NCBI GenBank assembly: GCA_022842725.1
Contig: JALHOZ010000014.1
Location: 37,987-101,986 of the forward strand
Direction of reading: 5' to 3'
DNA: 64,000 nt
DNA from: Saprospiraceae bacterium
Lineage (GTDB): Bacteria; Bacteroidota; Bacteroidia; Chitinophagales; Saprospiraceae
Position numbers and translations under genes: made by a program. Shown here one piece after another: positions 54,952-63,981 of the stretch; positions within the stretch are counted from its first letter, which is position 1, and every line of letters begins with the position of its first letter. The notes beneath the pieces were generated by a model. That model did not search any database, was not told the origin of the DNA, and saw only the letters and a list, made by a program, of their open reading frames with translations.

Positions 54952-56067
54952 ATGCTTAATACACCTTTAACTGAAAAACATATCGCTCTTGGAGCAAAGA
55001 TGGCAGAATTTGCCGGATATAATATGCCGATTGTTTATTCGACCATAACAGAAGAACATTTTGCCGTACGAAATGGGGTCGGCGTTTTTGATGTTTCACA
55101 TATGGGTGAATTTATCATCAAAGGACCTCAGGCTTTTGACCTTGTTCAGAAAGTCACCAGCAATGATGTTTCGGCGCTTTCCATCGGAGAAGCTCAATAC
55201 AGCTGTCTTCCCAATTTAGACGGTGGAATCGTGGACGATTTATTGGTGTACCGACTTGCAGAAGATATGTGTGATGAAGGAGAACAGGCATTTATGTTGG
55301 TTGTCAATGCTTCCAATATGGAAAAAGACTGGAACTGGATCAAACAAAACAATACCTTTGATGCCAAAATGAGCAATATTTCAGAACGTACCGGACTGAT
55401 CGCTCTTCAGGGACCAAAAGCAGCCGCTGTTCTTCAAAAACTCACCAATGTCGCTGTCTCTGACATCAAATATTATACTTTCGTAAAAGGAGAAGTTGCC
55501 GGATTGCCCAATGTTATTATTTCTGCAACAGGATATACCGGCAGTGGCGGATTTGAATTGTATATAGCCAATGAAAATACTGCAGAGCTTTGGGACAAGT
55601 TGATGGAAGCAGGAAAAGAATTTGACATTAAACCCTGTGGATTGGGTGCAAGAGATACCCTTCGGCTTGAAATGGGATTTTGTTTGTACGGTAATGATAT
55701 CGACGATACAACGTCACCATTGGAAGCAGGATTGGGTTGGATAACCAAACTGAAAAAATCGGAAGACTTTAACGGGCGTGACTGGTTAATGGCACAAAAA
55801 ACCAATGGTTTGACACGAAAACTGGTTGCTTTTACCGTGGATGACAGACGTGTACCCAGACATGGATACCTCATCTGTGATCAGGATGAAAAAGAAATGG
55901 GTGTTGTTACTTCAGGTACGCAGGCACCTTCCCTCGACAAACCTATCGGAATGGGTTATGTGCCCCTTTCTTATAGTGCTGCAGGAAGTAAAATTTGGGT
56001 TCAGGCCGGTAAAAAACTTATCGAAGCCACCGTTTGCAGCCTTCCCTTTTATAAACCTCAAGCCTGA
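54952..56067 (+). CDS. gcvT: Aminomethyltransferase (glycine cleavage system T protein)
   Basis: 371 residues. The T protein moves the methylene group of glycine from the H protein to tetrahydrofolate and frees ammonia. Seen: PLTEKHIALGAKMAEFAGYNMPI at the start, VGVFDVSHMGEF with the key Asp region, ALQGPKAAAVLQKLT, ATGYTGSGGFELYI, and the LGARDTLRLEMGFCLYGND signature. The C-terminal RRVPRHGYLICDQ-like beta barrel follows. No gcvH or gcvP is in the window and no glycine riboswitch was found before the gene. The epimerase gene starts 3 bp after its stop. Confidence 0.96.
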   Translation: MLNTPLTEKHIALGAKMAEFAGYNMPIVYSTITEEHFAVRNGVGVFDVSHMGEFIIKGPQAFDLVQKVTSNDVSALSIGEAQYSCLPNLDGGIVDDLLVYRLAEDMCDEGEQAFMLVVNASNMEKDWNWIKQNNTFDAKMSNISERTGLIALQGPKAAAVLQKLTNVAVSDIKYYTFVKGEVAGLPNVIISATGYTGSGGFELYIANENTAELWDKLMEAGKEFDIKPCGLGARDTLRLEMGFCLYGNDIDDTTSPLEAGLGWITKLKKSEDFNGRDWLMAQKTNGLTRKLVAFTVDDRRVPRHGYLICDQDEKEMGVVTSGTQAPSLDKPIGMGYVPLSYSAAGSKIWVQAGKKLIEATVCSLPFYKPQA

Positions 56068-56070
56068 CAA

Positions 56071-57114
56071 ATGCCCGTTTCCGGTGTGGAACATACGAAA
56101 ATACGAAAAATCCTTGTCATCGGTGCCAATGGATTTATTGGAAGTTATATTGTAAAAAAATGTATTCAGTTAGGATTTGATGTAACAGCTACCTACCGCA
56201 AAAATCCTGATCCTTTTCTGACCTCATCTTTCGGAAATCAGGTCACCTGGCGACATCTGGACATCATGAATCTTTTTGATGTTGAAGAATCAACCAAAGG
56301 GATGGATGCTGTCATTAACACAGCTGCGGTAGTTTCATTTAATCCAAAGAAAAAAAAAGAAGGTATCCGGGTCGGGATAGAAGGAACAGCCAATATCGTC
56401 AATGCCGCGCTCGAAAATAATATCGGCAAGTTTGTCCATATTTCAAGTGTGGCTGCCATAGGCCGAAAAAAAGCTGAAAACCACATCAACGAAACGGATA
56501 TATTCAGTCACAGCGGTTTTGACACAGATTATGGTCTGTCCAAATTTTTGGCAGAACAGGAGGTTTGGAGAGCTCATTTTGAAGGACTACCTGTCACCAT
56601 TCTAAATCCTTCTAAGGTGATTGGTGCCGGACCCTGGGGACAAAGCAGCACCAAACTCATCACATCGGTTTACGAAGGACTGAGGTATTATCCTGTCGGC
56701 ACCACAGGTTTTGTCGATGTCCGGGATATTGCTGATGCGGCGATACTGGCATTACAGGACAGTTTTGACGGACAGAGATTTATCATAAGTGCCCAAAATC
56801 TTTCTTTTGAAAAAGTATTTTCGCAAATTTCCCAAAATCTCACTCTTTCCAAAACCTTAAAACCTTTGACACCAAATCTGGCTTCTTTTGCATGGCGTTG
56901 GTCTAAACTTGTTTCCACCCTTACGGGAAAAGAACCGGTAATCACCAAAGATAATGCAAAAAGTACCGGAACCATAAGCTGGTATGACAACACAAAATCT
57001 ACCGAAATTCTCGGATTACAATACAGAGATCCGCTGGCAGCTGTCAAAGAAACATGTTCGGTTTTTTTGGCCGGAAGAAACAAAAATCATACGTTTGATA
57101 TGTTGGAATTTTAA
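56071..57114 (+). CDS. NAD(P)-dependent epimerase/dehydratase (extended SDR)
   Basis: 347 residues with a Rossmann fold: VIGANGFIGSYIV (GxxGxxG, near residue 17), DAVINTAAVVSFNPK, and catalytic YGLSK (near 155) after HISSVAAIG. It resembles dihydroflavonol-4-reductase or 3-beta-HSD-like extended SDRs that oxidise or reduce a hydroxy/keto group of a small molecule; substrate cannot be given. The ATG at 56071 is 3 bp after gcvT, a link by operon only. The C-terminal substrate part (FEKVFSQISQNLTLSKTLKP) is typical of that subgroup. Confidence 0.88.
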   Translation: MPVSGVEHTKIRKILVIGANGFIGSYIVKKCIQLGFDVTATYRKNPDPFLTSSFGNQVTWRHLDIMNLFDVEESTKGMDAVINTAAVVSFNPKKKKEGIRVGIEGTANIVNAALENNIGKFVHISSVAAIGRKKAENHINETDIFSHSGFDTDYGLSKFLAEQEVWRAHFEGLPVTILNPSKVIGAGPWGQSSTKLITSVYEGLRYYPVGTTGFVDVRDIADAAILALQDSFDGQRFIISAQNLSFEKVFSQISQNLTLSKTLKPLTPNLASFAWRWSKLVSTLTGKEPVITKDNAKSTGTISWYDNTKSTEILGLQYRDPLAAVKETCSVFLAGRNKNHTFDMLEF

Positions 57115-57138
57115 TCATGTTTTGAACTCACTAATGAT

Positions 57139-57762
57139 ATGAACTTTCTGATCGTTTGCCTTTTATTGTTTTTTCCAAAAATATCAACAGAAATAGCACA
57201 TTTCTGGCCGGATTTTGTGGTAAATACACGTTCCGGTAAGGATACAACGGATACCGCACAACAAAAATTCTGGGAATCTCTGTTATCACTATGCGGAAAA
57301 TCTTTTGAAGGTCGGATCATAGTGGTGCCGGAAGGAGATACAACATTTGTGGGTAAAAAACTGGTGATGCATGTCCGTAAATGTAGCGACAACATCATAA
57401 AAATTCCTTTTTTTGTTGGTCAGGATAAGTCCAGAACCTGGGTGTTTACCAAAACCAAATCAGGTATTTTGCTCAAACACGACCACAGACATGCCGACGG
57501 AAGTACTGACAAACTGACGAAGTATGGTGGTCATACGACACATGGCGGACATGCCGGAATGCAGGTTTTTCCTGCTGATCATGAAACCCTTAACATGCTT
57601 CCGGCAGCTGTTGGCAATGTATGGTGGATTGAAATCCTTGAAGGACAAACATTTACCTACAACCTCAGAAGAATACATACCGACAGGTTTTTTTCAGTCG
57701 GATTTGATTTGACAAAAGTTGTGGCACAACCGGAAGCTCCCTGGGGTTGGTCTGAAGAATAA
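57139..57762 (+). CDS. Hypothetical exported protein with His/Gly-rich motif, 207 aa
   Basis: I do not recognise a named family. A short hydrophobic N-terminus (LIVCLLLFF) is a weak signal peptide or anchor. The core has the sequence KHDHRHADGSTDKLTKYGGH followed by HGGHAGMQVFPAD, which offers up to eight His and could bind a metal. The end (RRIHTDRFFSVGFDLTKVVA and PEAPWGW) is well ordered and looks conserved. It starts 24 bp after the epimerase and could be read with it. An enzyme or metal-binding role is only a guess. Confidence 0.65.
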   Translation: MNFLIVCLLLFFPKISTEIAHFWPDFVVNTRSGKDTTDTAQQKFWESLLSLCGKSFEGRIIVVPEGDTTFVGKKLVMHVRKCSDNIIKIPFFVGQDKSRTWVFTKTKSGILLKHDHRHADGSTDKLTKYGGHTTHGGHAGMQVFPADHETLNMLPAAVGNVWWIEILEGQTFTYNLRRIHTDRFFSVGFDLTKVVAQPEAPWGWSEE

Positions 57763-57891
57763 AATGTGTTCCCTCTTTTTTCATAAAAATCAACCTGTCA
57801 AACTGACCTTTTATAAATAATTTGACCCCGTTAAAACATTTAGCCGTTTGTAGCGATATAATATACATGGAATACATTGAAATCCGCCAAC

Positions 57892-58953
57892 ATGATTGAT
57901 CTGAACAATATCGCCCAAAGACCTCTTTTGATTGCAGGTCCTTGCAGCGCAGAAACCGAAGAACAGGTATTGGAAACAGCCCGCAGGCTCAAAAATACCG
58001 GCAAAATCGACATTTTCAGAGCAGGAATCTGGAAACCAAGAACCCGTCCCGGTTCATTTGAAGGCGTAGGAGAAACCGGTCTGCCGTGGCTGGTCAAAGT
58101 CAAACAATTGTATGATCTGCCGGTAGCAGTGGAAGTTGCCAGGGCAGAACATGTGGCACTTTGTCTCGAACATGGTATTGATATGGTATGGATCGGCGCC
58201 CGAACTACAGTCAATCCTTTTGCTGTGCAGGAAATTGCAGATGCTTGTGCCGGTACCAATCTTCCGGTGATGCTAAAAAACCCTATCAATCCTGACCTGT
58301 CTCTTTGGCTCGGAGGAATGGAAAGGCTGATCAAATCCGGAATCAAACAAGTAGCCGCCATTCACAGGGGATTTTCATTTGCCGGTGAAAAGATATACCG
58401 TAACCGACCCCAATGGCAGATAGCCATCGACTTCAAAACCGAAATGCCGGATGTCCCTATGATCAATGACCCGAGCCATATCTGTGGCAGAAGAGACATC
58501 TTACATAAGGTAGCTCAAAAAGCCATGGACCTGGATTTTGATGGTCTTATGATTGAATCCCACATTACACCTGATCTGGCCTGGAGTGATGCTTCACAAC
58601 AAATTACGCCGGAGATCTATGCAGATTTAATCAGAGACCTCATCATCAGAGACACGAAACCGGCTTTGGATCAAAGAGATGAACTACACAGGATGAGAAA
58701 AGAAATCGATCTCTTGGATGACGAATTGATGCAGATTCTCATCGCAAGAATGGATATAGCCCGAAGAATCGGATTGTATAAGAAAAAAAATAATCTGACC
58801 ATTTTGCAGACAAGCCGGTGGATGGAAATTTTAGAAAAATTTAAAAATCGTGCTGCCAACGCACAGTTGAGTGAAGAATTTATTTCCAGGATGATCAAAA
58901 CGATTCACGACGAAAGTATTGAAATTCAGGAAAATGTCATGAATCAAAAATAA
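57892..58953 (+). CDS. Bifunctional 3-deoxy-7-phosphoheptulonate synthase / chorismate mutase type II
   Basis: 353 residues from the ATG at 57892 (MIDLNNIAQRP); an in-frame TTG at 57877 adds five codons and is less likely. N-terminal type II DAHP synthase-like aldolase barrel: LLIAGPCSAETEEQV, IFRAGIWKPRTRPGSFEG, AVEVARAEHV, IAAIHRGFSFAGE-like loop and NDPSHICGRRDI. C-terminal AroQ chorismate mutase (about 265-345): LHRMRKEIDLLDDELMQILI, RRIGLYKKKNN, ISRMIKTIHDESI. It joins the first shikimate step with the branch to prephenate, in the cytoplasm. The mutase part can serve as a sensor for feedback control by prephenate or Phe/Tyr, as in other fusions. Confidence 0.93.
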   Translation: MIDLNNIAQRPLLIAGPCSAETEEQVLETARRLKNTGKIDIFRAGIWKPRTRPGSFEGVGETGLPWLVKVKQLYDLPVAVEVARAEHVALCLEHGIDMVWIGARTTVNPFAVQEIADACAGTNLPVMLKNPINPDLSLWLGGMERLIKSGIKQVAAIHRGFSFAGEKIYRNRPQWQIAIDFKTEMPDVPMINDPSHICGRRDILHKVAQKAMDLDFDGLMIESHITPDLAWSDASQQITPEIYADLIRDLIIRDTKPALDQRDELHRMRKEIDLLDDELMQILIARMDIARRIGLYKKKNNLTILQTSRWMEILEKFKNRAANAQLSEEFISRMIKTIHDESIEIQENVMNQK

Positions 58954-59231
58954 AATCAGACCCGATCCTTCATAAGCACGAAATAAAGGCAAGAGGTATC
59001 AATTTTATTAAAATTCATGACATATTATGATTTTTTTGTATTTTAGCACCCAAATTTCAGATTCATCATTTGTTTCTCAAAACAACCGAAATACGTTTAA
59101 AAGGTCACGCACATCGGTATGCAGGGAATAAAAAGACCTTTTTTTAGTTTCGAATGTATATTGAAGAAACATTTTAATATAATTTTAAGAATATAGAACG
59201 AATAAATACCGTTACATAAAAAAATAAACCC

Positions 59232-60173
59232 ATGTATCAGCACTCAGCACTTGAAGTTCAAAATTCCCGAAAAGGTCGTAATATTTCTATAGGAATGCAT
59301 CTTTTGTTGTTATTGATAGCCTTTTTTTACATTTTGCCGGCAACAGACAAAGAAGCAGTGGAAGAAAAACCACCTTATGCGGTGAAAGTTGATTTTACTT
59401 TTGAAGAAAGTTCTATGAGCAAATATGCGCATGATGACGCCGGTGAAAAAAGACCTCAGGCAGAAGAGCAATCACAAAGTCAACCGGAAGAAACCGTGCA
59501 GGAAAAAACACCTGAACCTGAGCCGGACCCAACACCGGTAGAAGTTAAACCTGTTGATCCTATTTCCACCACAACATCGTCTGAAGACAGCCCGATCAAA
59601 GTTGTCGAAAGACCTAAACCTGTTATCAAAACACCTGACATCATCAAATCCAAGCCAAAAACAGATGATGTATATACCTCACCGACCAAAACGGAAACAT
59701 CACCAACTAAAGCTCCGTCCACCTCAGGATCAGGCAGTTCTACTACCAAACCTTCCAGCTTACCTGGTGGCAGCGGAACAGGTAAAGGGGATTCCGGCAC
59801 CGGAGCCGGTAGCAGCAAAGGCAACGATGGTGATGAAGGTAAAGGCAATAGCAGCTCAGGAACAGGAGCTTATGACGGATCAGGTGATGGTGTTTTTGGC
59901 AGAAAAGTAGTATATAAAGACGTAAAATCAGCTATGGCAGCGATGACCGTTTCAGGTATAGTGGCCGTAAAAATCTGTGTAAACCGTGCAGGAATCGTCA
60001 CTTATGCAGAAGTCATCGAAAGTGAAACAACCATCCGGGACAGAAATTCAAGAAAAAATTTCATGAAGGCTGCCTACAACTATAAAGTAAAGCCAGATTA
60101 TACCGCTCCTGAGGAACAATGTGGCAAACTGGTCTTTAAATCTGATGCCAGCGCCGTCAATAAATTGAAATAA
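59232..60173 (+). CDS. TonB-like energy transducer with Pro/Glu- and Gly-rich linker
   Basis: 313 residues. One membrane helix near the N-terminus (HLLLLLIAFFYILPA), then a long periplasmic linker: first Pro/Glu/Lys rich (EPEPDPTPVEVKPVDP), later Gly/Ser rich (about residues 165-215). The C-terminal domain (about 225-313) has GIVAVKICVNRAGIVTYAEV, matching the TonB_C strand pattern. TonB proteins pass inner-membrane energy to outer-membrane transporters; ExbB and ExbD are not in the window. The intergenic space of 278 bp before it shows no solid promoter; TATTTTAG at about 59039 is a weak candidate. Confidence 0.8.
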   Translation: MYQHSALEVQNSRKGRNISIGMHLLLLLIAFFYILPATDKEAVEEKPPYAVKVDFTFEESSMSKYAHDDAGEKRPQAEEQSQSQPEETVQEKTPEPEPDPTPVEVKPVDPISTTTSSEDSPIKVVERPKPVIKTPDIIKSKPKTDDVYTSPTKTETSPTKAPSTSGSGSSTTKPSSLPGGSGTGKGDSGTGAGSSKGNDGDEGKGNSSSGTGAYDGSGDGVFGRKVVYKDVKSAMAAMTVSGIVAVKICVNRAGIVTYAEVIESETTIRDRNSRKNFMKAAYNYKVKPDYTAPEEQCGKLVFKSDASAVNKLK

Positions 60174-60338
60174 GGTTCATCGGGCTAACTCTGTGATCAA
60201 TCCTTAGTCATCAACATAAATCGTTTCAGGATGAAATGAATTTATAGCAGCGTTGATGGATAGTCTGATCATTGAAACATGGCCTAACCATACGTTTTAA
60301 TAATATCAGAAGAGGAACGCTCTTCACTACGAATTATC

Positions 60339-60941
60339 ATGGACCATCAATATTGGGAAAACCGTTATATAGACAATGACACGCCCTGGTCATTACATCA
60401 TGCCAACCCTGCGCTCATTCGGTATATGGCAGATAAAAACCGGGATGCATCCATACTGATTCCCGGAGCCGGCACCTCATATGAAGTGATAGAATTGTTC
60501 AATATGGGTTTTACAGATATTACCGTATGTGATATTTCTGCCACTGCTTTATCCTTATTGAAAAAAAATGTGGAAAAAACCCTTCAAAAGGATCATAGTA
60601 TCCGGTTTGTGCATGGTGATTTTTTTGCGTTGACCGGACAATATGACTATATCATCGAACAAACTTTTTTATGTGCTTTGCTACCGGAAAAACGAGAGGA
60701 ATATGTTCGTAAAATGTTTGACCTGCTGCGTGAAAACGGAACTTTATTCGGAGTTTTATTTGCCACCCCGTTTTTAAAACCCGGCCCACCCTTCGGAGGA
60801 GAAAAAAATGAATATAAATCTCTTTTATCCAAATTATTTTATATTAAAGAGATTTCTATGTGTACCCATTCGGTCAAACCCAGACAGGGAAATGAACTCT
60901 TTTTTATTTGTAAAAAATTAGTTAATCCGCATTTTTTATAG
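60339..60941 (+). CDS. Thiopurine S-methyltransferase (TPMT)-family SAM methyltransferase
   Basis: 200 residues, cytoplasmic. Begins MDHQYWENRYIDNDTPWSLHH, the TPMT/HOL start with the W-x-x-x-Y and TPW pattern. Then come ILIPGAGTSYEVIELFNMG (SAM loop), TVCDISATALS (acidic residue binding SAM), GDFFALTGQYDYIIEQTFLCAL and PEKREEYVRKMFDLL. Bacterial members methylate thiols, selenium/tellurium compounds or halides; the acceptor is unknown. Single gene, about 150 bp before the M23 peptidase. Confidence 0.9.
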   Translation: MDHQYWENRYIDNDTPWSLHHANPALIRYMADKNRDASILIPGAGTSYEVIELFNMGFTDITVCDISATALSLLKKNVEKTLQKDHSIRFVHGDFFALTGQYDYIIEQTFLCALLPEKREEYVRKMFDLLRENGTLFGVLFATPFLKPGPPFGGEKNEYKSLLSKLFYIKEISMCTHSVKPRQGNELFFICKKLVNPHFL

Positions 60942-61087
60942 CATATTTTTTGGCTATATTAAATTAGTAAACTAACTTGCAGCGTCTTAGCATACATTTG
61001 GATTCTCCAAAGGCAGGACAAGCAGCCATTTTTCAAACCGTAAACGCTGCAACAAAGACGAATTTTATAACCGTTAAACCTTAAGTT

Positions 61088-62407
61088 TTGAAACTTACAT
61101 CAATTTTCAGAGGTAAGTACAAGAGACAATTGACTGATGTGTTGTTTTCTCTTGTATTAGCCAGTATAGCCCTGGTAGGGTATTATGACTGGCAAAATCG
61201 AAACAAAACACTAACTGACGAATCAACATCCAACGCATCAATTGTTAAATTTGGTTTTGCCCTGGATTCTGTACATATCGAACCTATCGTTATCAAAAAA
61301 AATGAACTGATGGGTGAAATTTTTGAAAAAATGGGATTTAATCGCCCGGCAATACTGGAAATAGAAGAAAAAACGAAAAATATTTTTAATCCCAAAAATA
61401 TCCAGTCAGGAAAAAACTTTCACGTAATCAAAAGGGATGAATGTGACGACAAGCCCATTGCTGTCGTATACGAACATGACAAATCCAAATATATTTTGTA
61501 CGATTTCAGAAATGAAATAGATGTCAAAGTTGTTGAAAAACAAGTGGAAGTAAAAGTTCAGGAAGCCTCCGGACAAATCAATTCTTCTTTGTGGCAAACG
61601 CTGGAGTCCAATGGAATAGATGCATCGGTCATCGATCTGATGGAAGAAGCACTTTCGTCTTCTGTAGACTTCCACCACGTCAAAAAAGGAGATGAATTTA
61701 AATTGATTTACGAAGGTAAATACATAGATGGTGAATACATCGGCGCAGGCAAACTCATTGCTGCTCAATACAAAAACGCTCAGGGAGATTTTTATTCCTT
61801 TTTGTATAAAACCAAAAACAAAGAAGGATATTTTGATTATGAAGGTCGCCCTGCCAAAAAAGCATTTTTGAAATCTCCGGTAAAATTTTCCAAAATATCC
61901 TCAGGTTACAGCCTTCGCAGATTCCATCCTGTTTTAGGCAAAAACATGCCTCATTTGGGAACAGATTATGCAGCACCACACGGAACGCCAATACATAGTG
62001 TTTCTGACGGTGTGATTCTGGCTGTAGGTTATAGTGGCAACAATGGCAACTATGTCAAAATCAAACACAACAACACTTACGAAACGCAATATCTTCATAT
62101 GTCAAGATTTGCCAAAGGAATCAAAAGAGGTGTGAAAGTATCTCAGGGTCAAACCATCGGTTTTGTTGGTTCCACAGGATTAGCTACCGGTCCTCATGTT
62201 TGTTTCAGATTTTGGAAAAACGGAGTTCAGGTAAACCACCTTACCCAGAGATTACCTGCTGCAGAACCAATGCATGTATCTGAATTGCCTTCATTTTACG
62301 ATTTCCGTGATAAAATGTTGGTAAGATTGGCAAAAGTTGGTTTTAACAGCGTAACATCTGACCAACAAAAAAACTTAGGCCAACCGGCATTTGCGATCAA
62401 ACCGTAG
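61088..62407 (+). CDS. M23-family peptidoglycan endopeptidase, TTG start, HxC variant
   Basis: 439 residues from a TTG at 61088 (MKLTSIFRGKYKRQL); no ATG gives a usable N-terminus. One membrane anchor (VLFSLVLASIALVGYYDW), then a long periplasmic part with LysM/OapA-like beta segments, and a C-terminal LytM/M23 domain (about 265-410). Zinc motifs: MPHLGTDYAAPHGTPI (HxxxD, near 288) and TGPHVCFRFWKNG (near 370), where the usual GPHLHFE reads HVC, so Cys replaces the second His ligand. It cuts peptide cross-links of peptidoglycan in growth or division, unless the variant is inactive. A terminator follows at 62426. Confidence 0.92.
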   Translation: MKLTSIFRGKYKRQLTDVLFSLVLASIALVGYYDWQNRNKTLTDESTSNASIVKFGFALDSVHIEPIVIKKNELMGEIFEKMGFNRPAILEIEEKTKNIFNPKNIQSGKNFHVIKRDECDDKPIAVVYEHDKSKYILYDFRNEIDVKVVEKQVEVKVQEASGQINSSLWQTLESNGIDASVIDLMEEALSSSVDFHHVKKGDEFKLIYEGKYIDGEYIGAGKLIAAQYKNAQGDFYSFLYKTKNKEGYFDYEGRPAKKAFLKSPVKFSKISSGYSLRRFHPVLGKNMPHLGTDYAAPHGTPIHSVSDGVILAVGYSGNNGNYVKIKHNNTYETQYLHMSRFAKGIKRGVKVSQGQTIGFVGSTGLATGPHVCFRFWKNGVQVNHLTQRLPAAEPMHVSELPSFYDFRDKMLVRLAKVGFNSVTSDQQKNLGQPAFAIKP

Positions 62408-62425
62408 ATTTTATATCACCAATAT

Positions 62426-62471
62426 AAAAAAAAACGATGATTCAATTTAGTTTGATCATCGTTTTTTTTTT
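62426..62471. terminator. Bidirectional rho-independent terminator after the M23 gene
   Basis: An ACGATGAT/ATCATCGT stem with a 13-base loop is flanked by eight As before and about ten Ts after. It follows the stop at 62407 by about 20 bases and would also work on the minus strand. Confidence 0.85.
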
Positions 62472-62489
62472 ATATGACAGGATAGTTGG

Positions 62490-62681
62490 ATGAAAAAAAT
62501 ATATCGTTATTTCCATAAACCTTTGAAGCACAAACAGATGGTCGTCCATAAGGTATGTAATGGTACATACAAAACCTTTTACTTTGAACCAGTTGAAAAT
62601 ACTACACGTAAAAAGACAATTATTTTTAACCCTATGGTTATTCAGCTTTTACGCGGTTACGAAATGTTATACCTCCTGTAA
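62490..62681 (+). CDS. Small hypothetical basic protein, 63 aa
   Basis: A basic protein (many K, H, Y) without signal peptide or membrane segment: KKIYRYFHKPLKHKQMVVHK and TRKKTIIFNPMVIQLLRGYE. No family is recognised. It starts 19 bp after the strong terminator, so it needs its own promoter, which I did not find. Coding is plausible from its regular composition, but it may be spurious. Confidence 0.4.
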   Translation: MKKIYRYFHKPLKHKQMVVHKVCNGTYKTFYFEPVENTTRKKTIIFNPMVIQLLRGYEMLYLL

Positions 62682-62830
62682 ATGTTTTTTTTTAAATAAA
62701 AGTATCAAAAAATACTACCACCTATTTTCAACTTAAGATTAAACCCTATGTCTTTGAAGGAAGTTTACTCCAATATTTTAAAAAAGGTATCCACAAATTT
62801 AAAGAAATTAAGAAGTATTCAACTTTGATC

Positions 62831-63355
62831 TTAAGCCCTGTAAAAAAGAAAAAAACTTCCATATAATATTACATAATACAATATTACAATAACGCCACCT
62901 GTAAAAACCAAAGTATTTACTACACTAGTCCCTTCATCATATTTGATCACGTGGATCTCTTCTACATTGTTCCAGGGAATTTCAGCATAAGGAGGATTTA
63001 TATTTCCTGCTCTCAGATAAAAATGAACTTCTTTTAAAACTTCTTTTTGACTGGTTTTATAGCGTGATGTAAATCTATGTTCTGGTGATTTATAAAAATA
63101 CCACGATGAATCAATTTTTGCAACACTTCCTGATAAAAACAATGAATCCATTTTAAAATCCGACAGCATAAAAGTTTCTTGTCCGACGTGTATGATTACT
63201 TTTTTCTCCTCTGGTCTGAAATTTTTAATTCCAAAAGCGTCATAACGTGTTAATTTTTCAGCCCTATAAAAATTACAGGATGTCGTATGGACCAACAAAA
63301 GAATAATAAAAAACCAAGAAAACCCTTTTTTACTTGTTTGACTGAAGACTTTCAT
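62831..63355 (-). CDS. Hypothetical lipoprotein with C-terminal membrane helix, 174 aa
   Basis: A lipoprotein signal is clear (WFFIILLLVHTTSC, Cys near 27). The core is a beta-rich region with EKKVIIHVGQETFMLSDFKM and GSVAKIDSSWYFYKSPEHR, then EIPWNNVEEIHVIKYDEG. The last 25 residues are hydrophobic (TLVFTGGVIVILYYVILYGSFF), an unusual second membrane segment in a lipoprotein. I do not know the family. It is a stand-alone gene on the minus strand. Confidence 0.65.
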   Translation of the reverse strand: MKVFSQTSKKGFSWFFIILLLVHTTSCNFYRAEKLTRYDAFGIKNFRPEEKKVIIHVGQETFMLSDFKMDSLFLSGSVAKIDSSWYFYKSPEHRFTSRYKTSQKEVLKEVHFYLRAGNINPPYAEIPWNNVEEIHVIKYDEGTSVVNTLVFTGGVIVILYYVILYGSFFLFYRA

Positions 63356-63654
63356 ATATCGTTCATTTACATATGATTAATAAAACATACAGTAATCTTC
63401 TGTTCCAAAATTGTATCTTTCCAATACCATCTGAATGAATACCAAAATTAAGGGTTATTTCAGACTTTTACAATGATCACACACATGTAGTACAATAACT
63501 TTTGTCATGCATCAGGGGAAATATCATAAAATTTCACCTTATAAATTATAGCTGCATCATTATAATCAGGAAAGGTTGATTCAGAACATTGATAGGATAG
63601 GTATGTAATGGAAGGAGAGTATTAATGAGTTTAGAATGGACTGATCTAACATTT

Positions 63655-63686
63655 AAAAAGCCACTTTACGCGGCTTCGTTTTTTTC
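63655..63686. terminator. Hairpin (AAGCC...GGCTT) with T-run
   Basis: AAGCCACTTTACGCGGCTT folds into an imperfect hairpin followed by CGTTTTTTT, a rho-independent terminator on the plus strand. A perfect copy of the stem (AAGCCGC/GCGGCTT) recurs at 63951-63970. Confidence 0.6.
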
Positions 63687-63697
63687 TGGTGACCTGC

Positions 63698-63949
63698 GAG
63701 GATTAACCAGGGTTGATCCTCGTAGCGTACAAGGTCGAAATATCCAAATCCGGACTATCGTCCCGAGTCTGTATTTTTACAAAAACAGACTTGTGCAAGC
63801 ACGTTTGTTTTTTGATACTCTGGGAGGATTAACCACGGTTGATCCTCGTAGCGTACAAGGTCGAAATATCCGAACCGGGACTATCGTCCCGAGTCTGTAT
63901 TTTTACAAAAACAGACTTGTGCAAGCACGTCTGTTTTTTGTAAAAATAC
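63698..63949. repeat. Two tandem 126-bp units rich in inverted repeats
   Basis: Units 63698-63823 and 63824-63949 share 117 bases with about five mismatches. Each holds three stem-loops: GAGGATTAACC/GGTTGATCCTC, GGAC-TATC-GTCC (5 bp GGGAC/GTCCC in unit 2), and AGTCTGT...ACAGACT overlapping ACAGAC...GTCTGT before a T-run. The first bases of a further unit (GAGGATT) reach the window end at 63994. A plus-strand frame runs through the repeat but looks like a by-product. Confidence 0.85.
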
Positions 63950-63981
63950 AGAAGCCGCTTTACGCGGCTTCGTCTATTCTC

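Noticed and set aside
63687..63720. A second tRNA 3' end before repeat unit 1
   Set aside because: TGG-T-GACCTGC has the right start, but the following bases do not form a T stem and loop.
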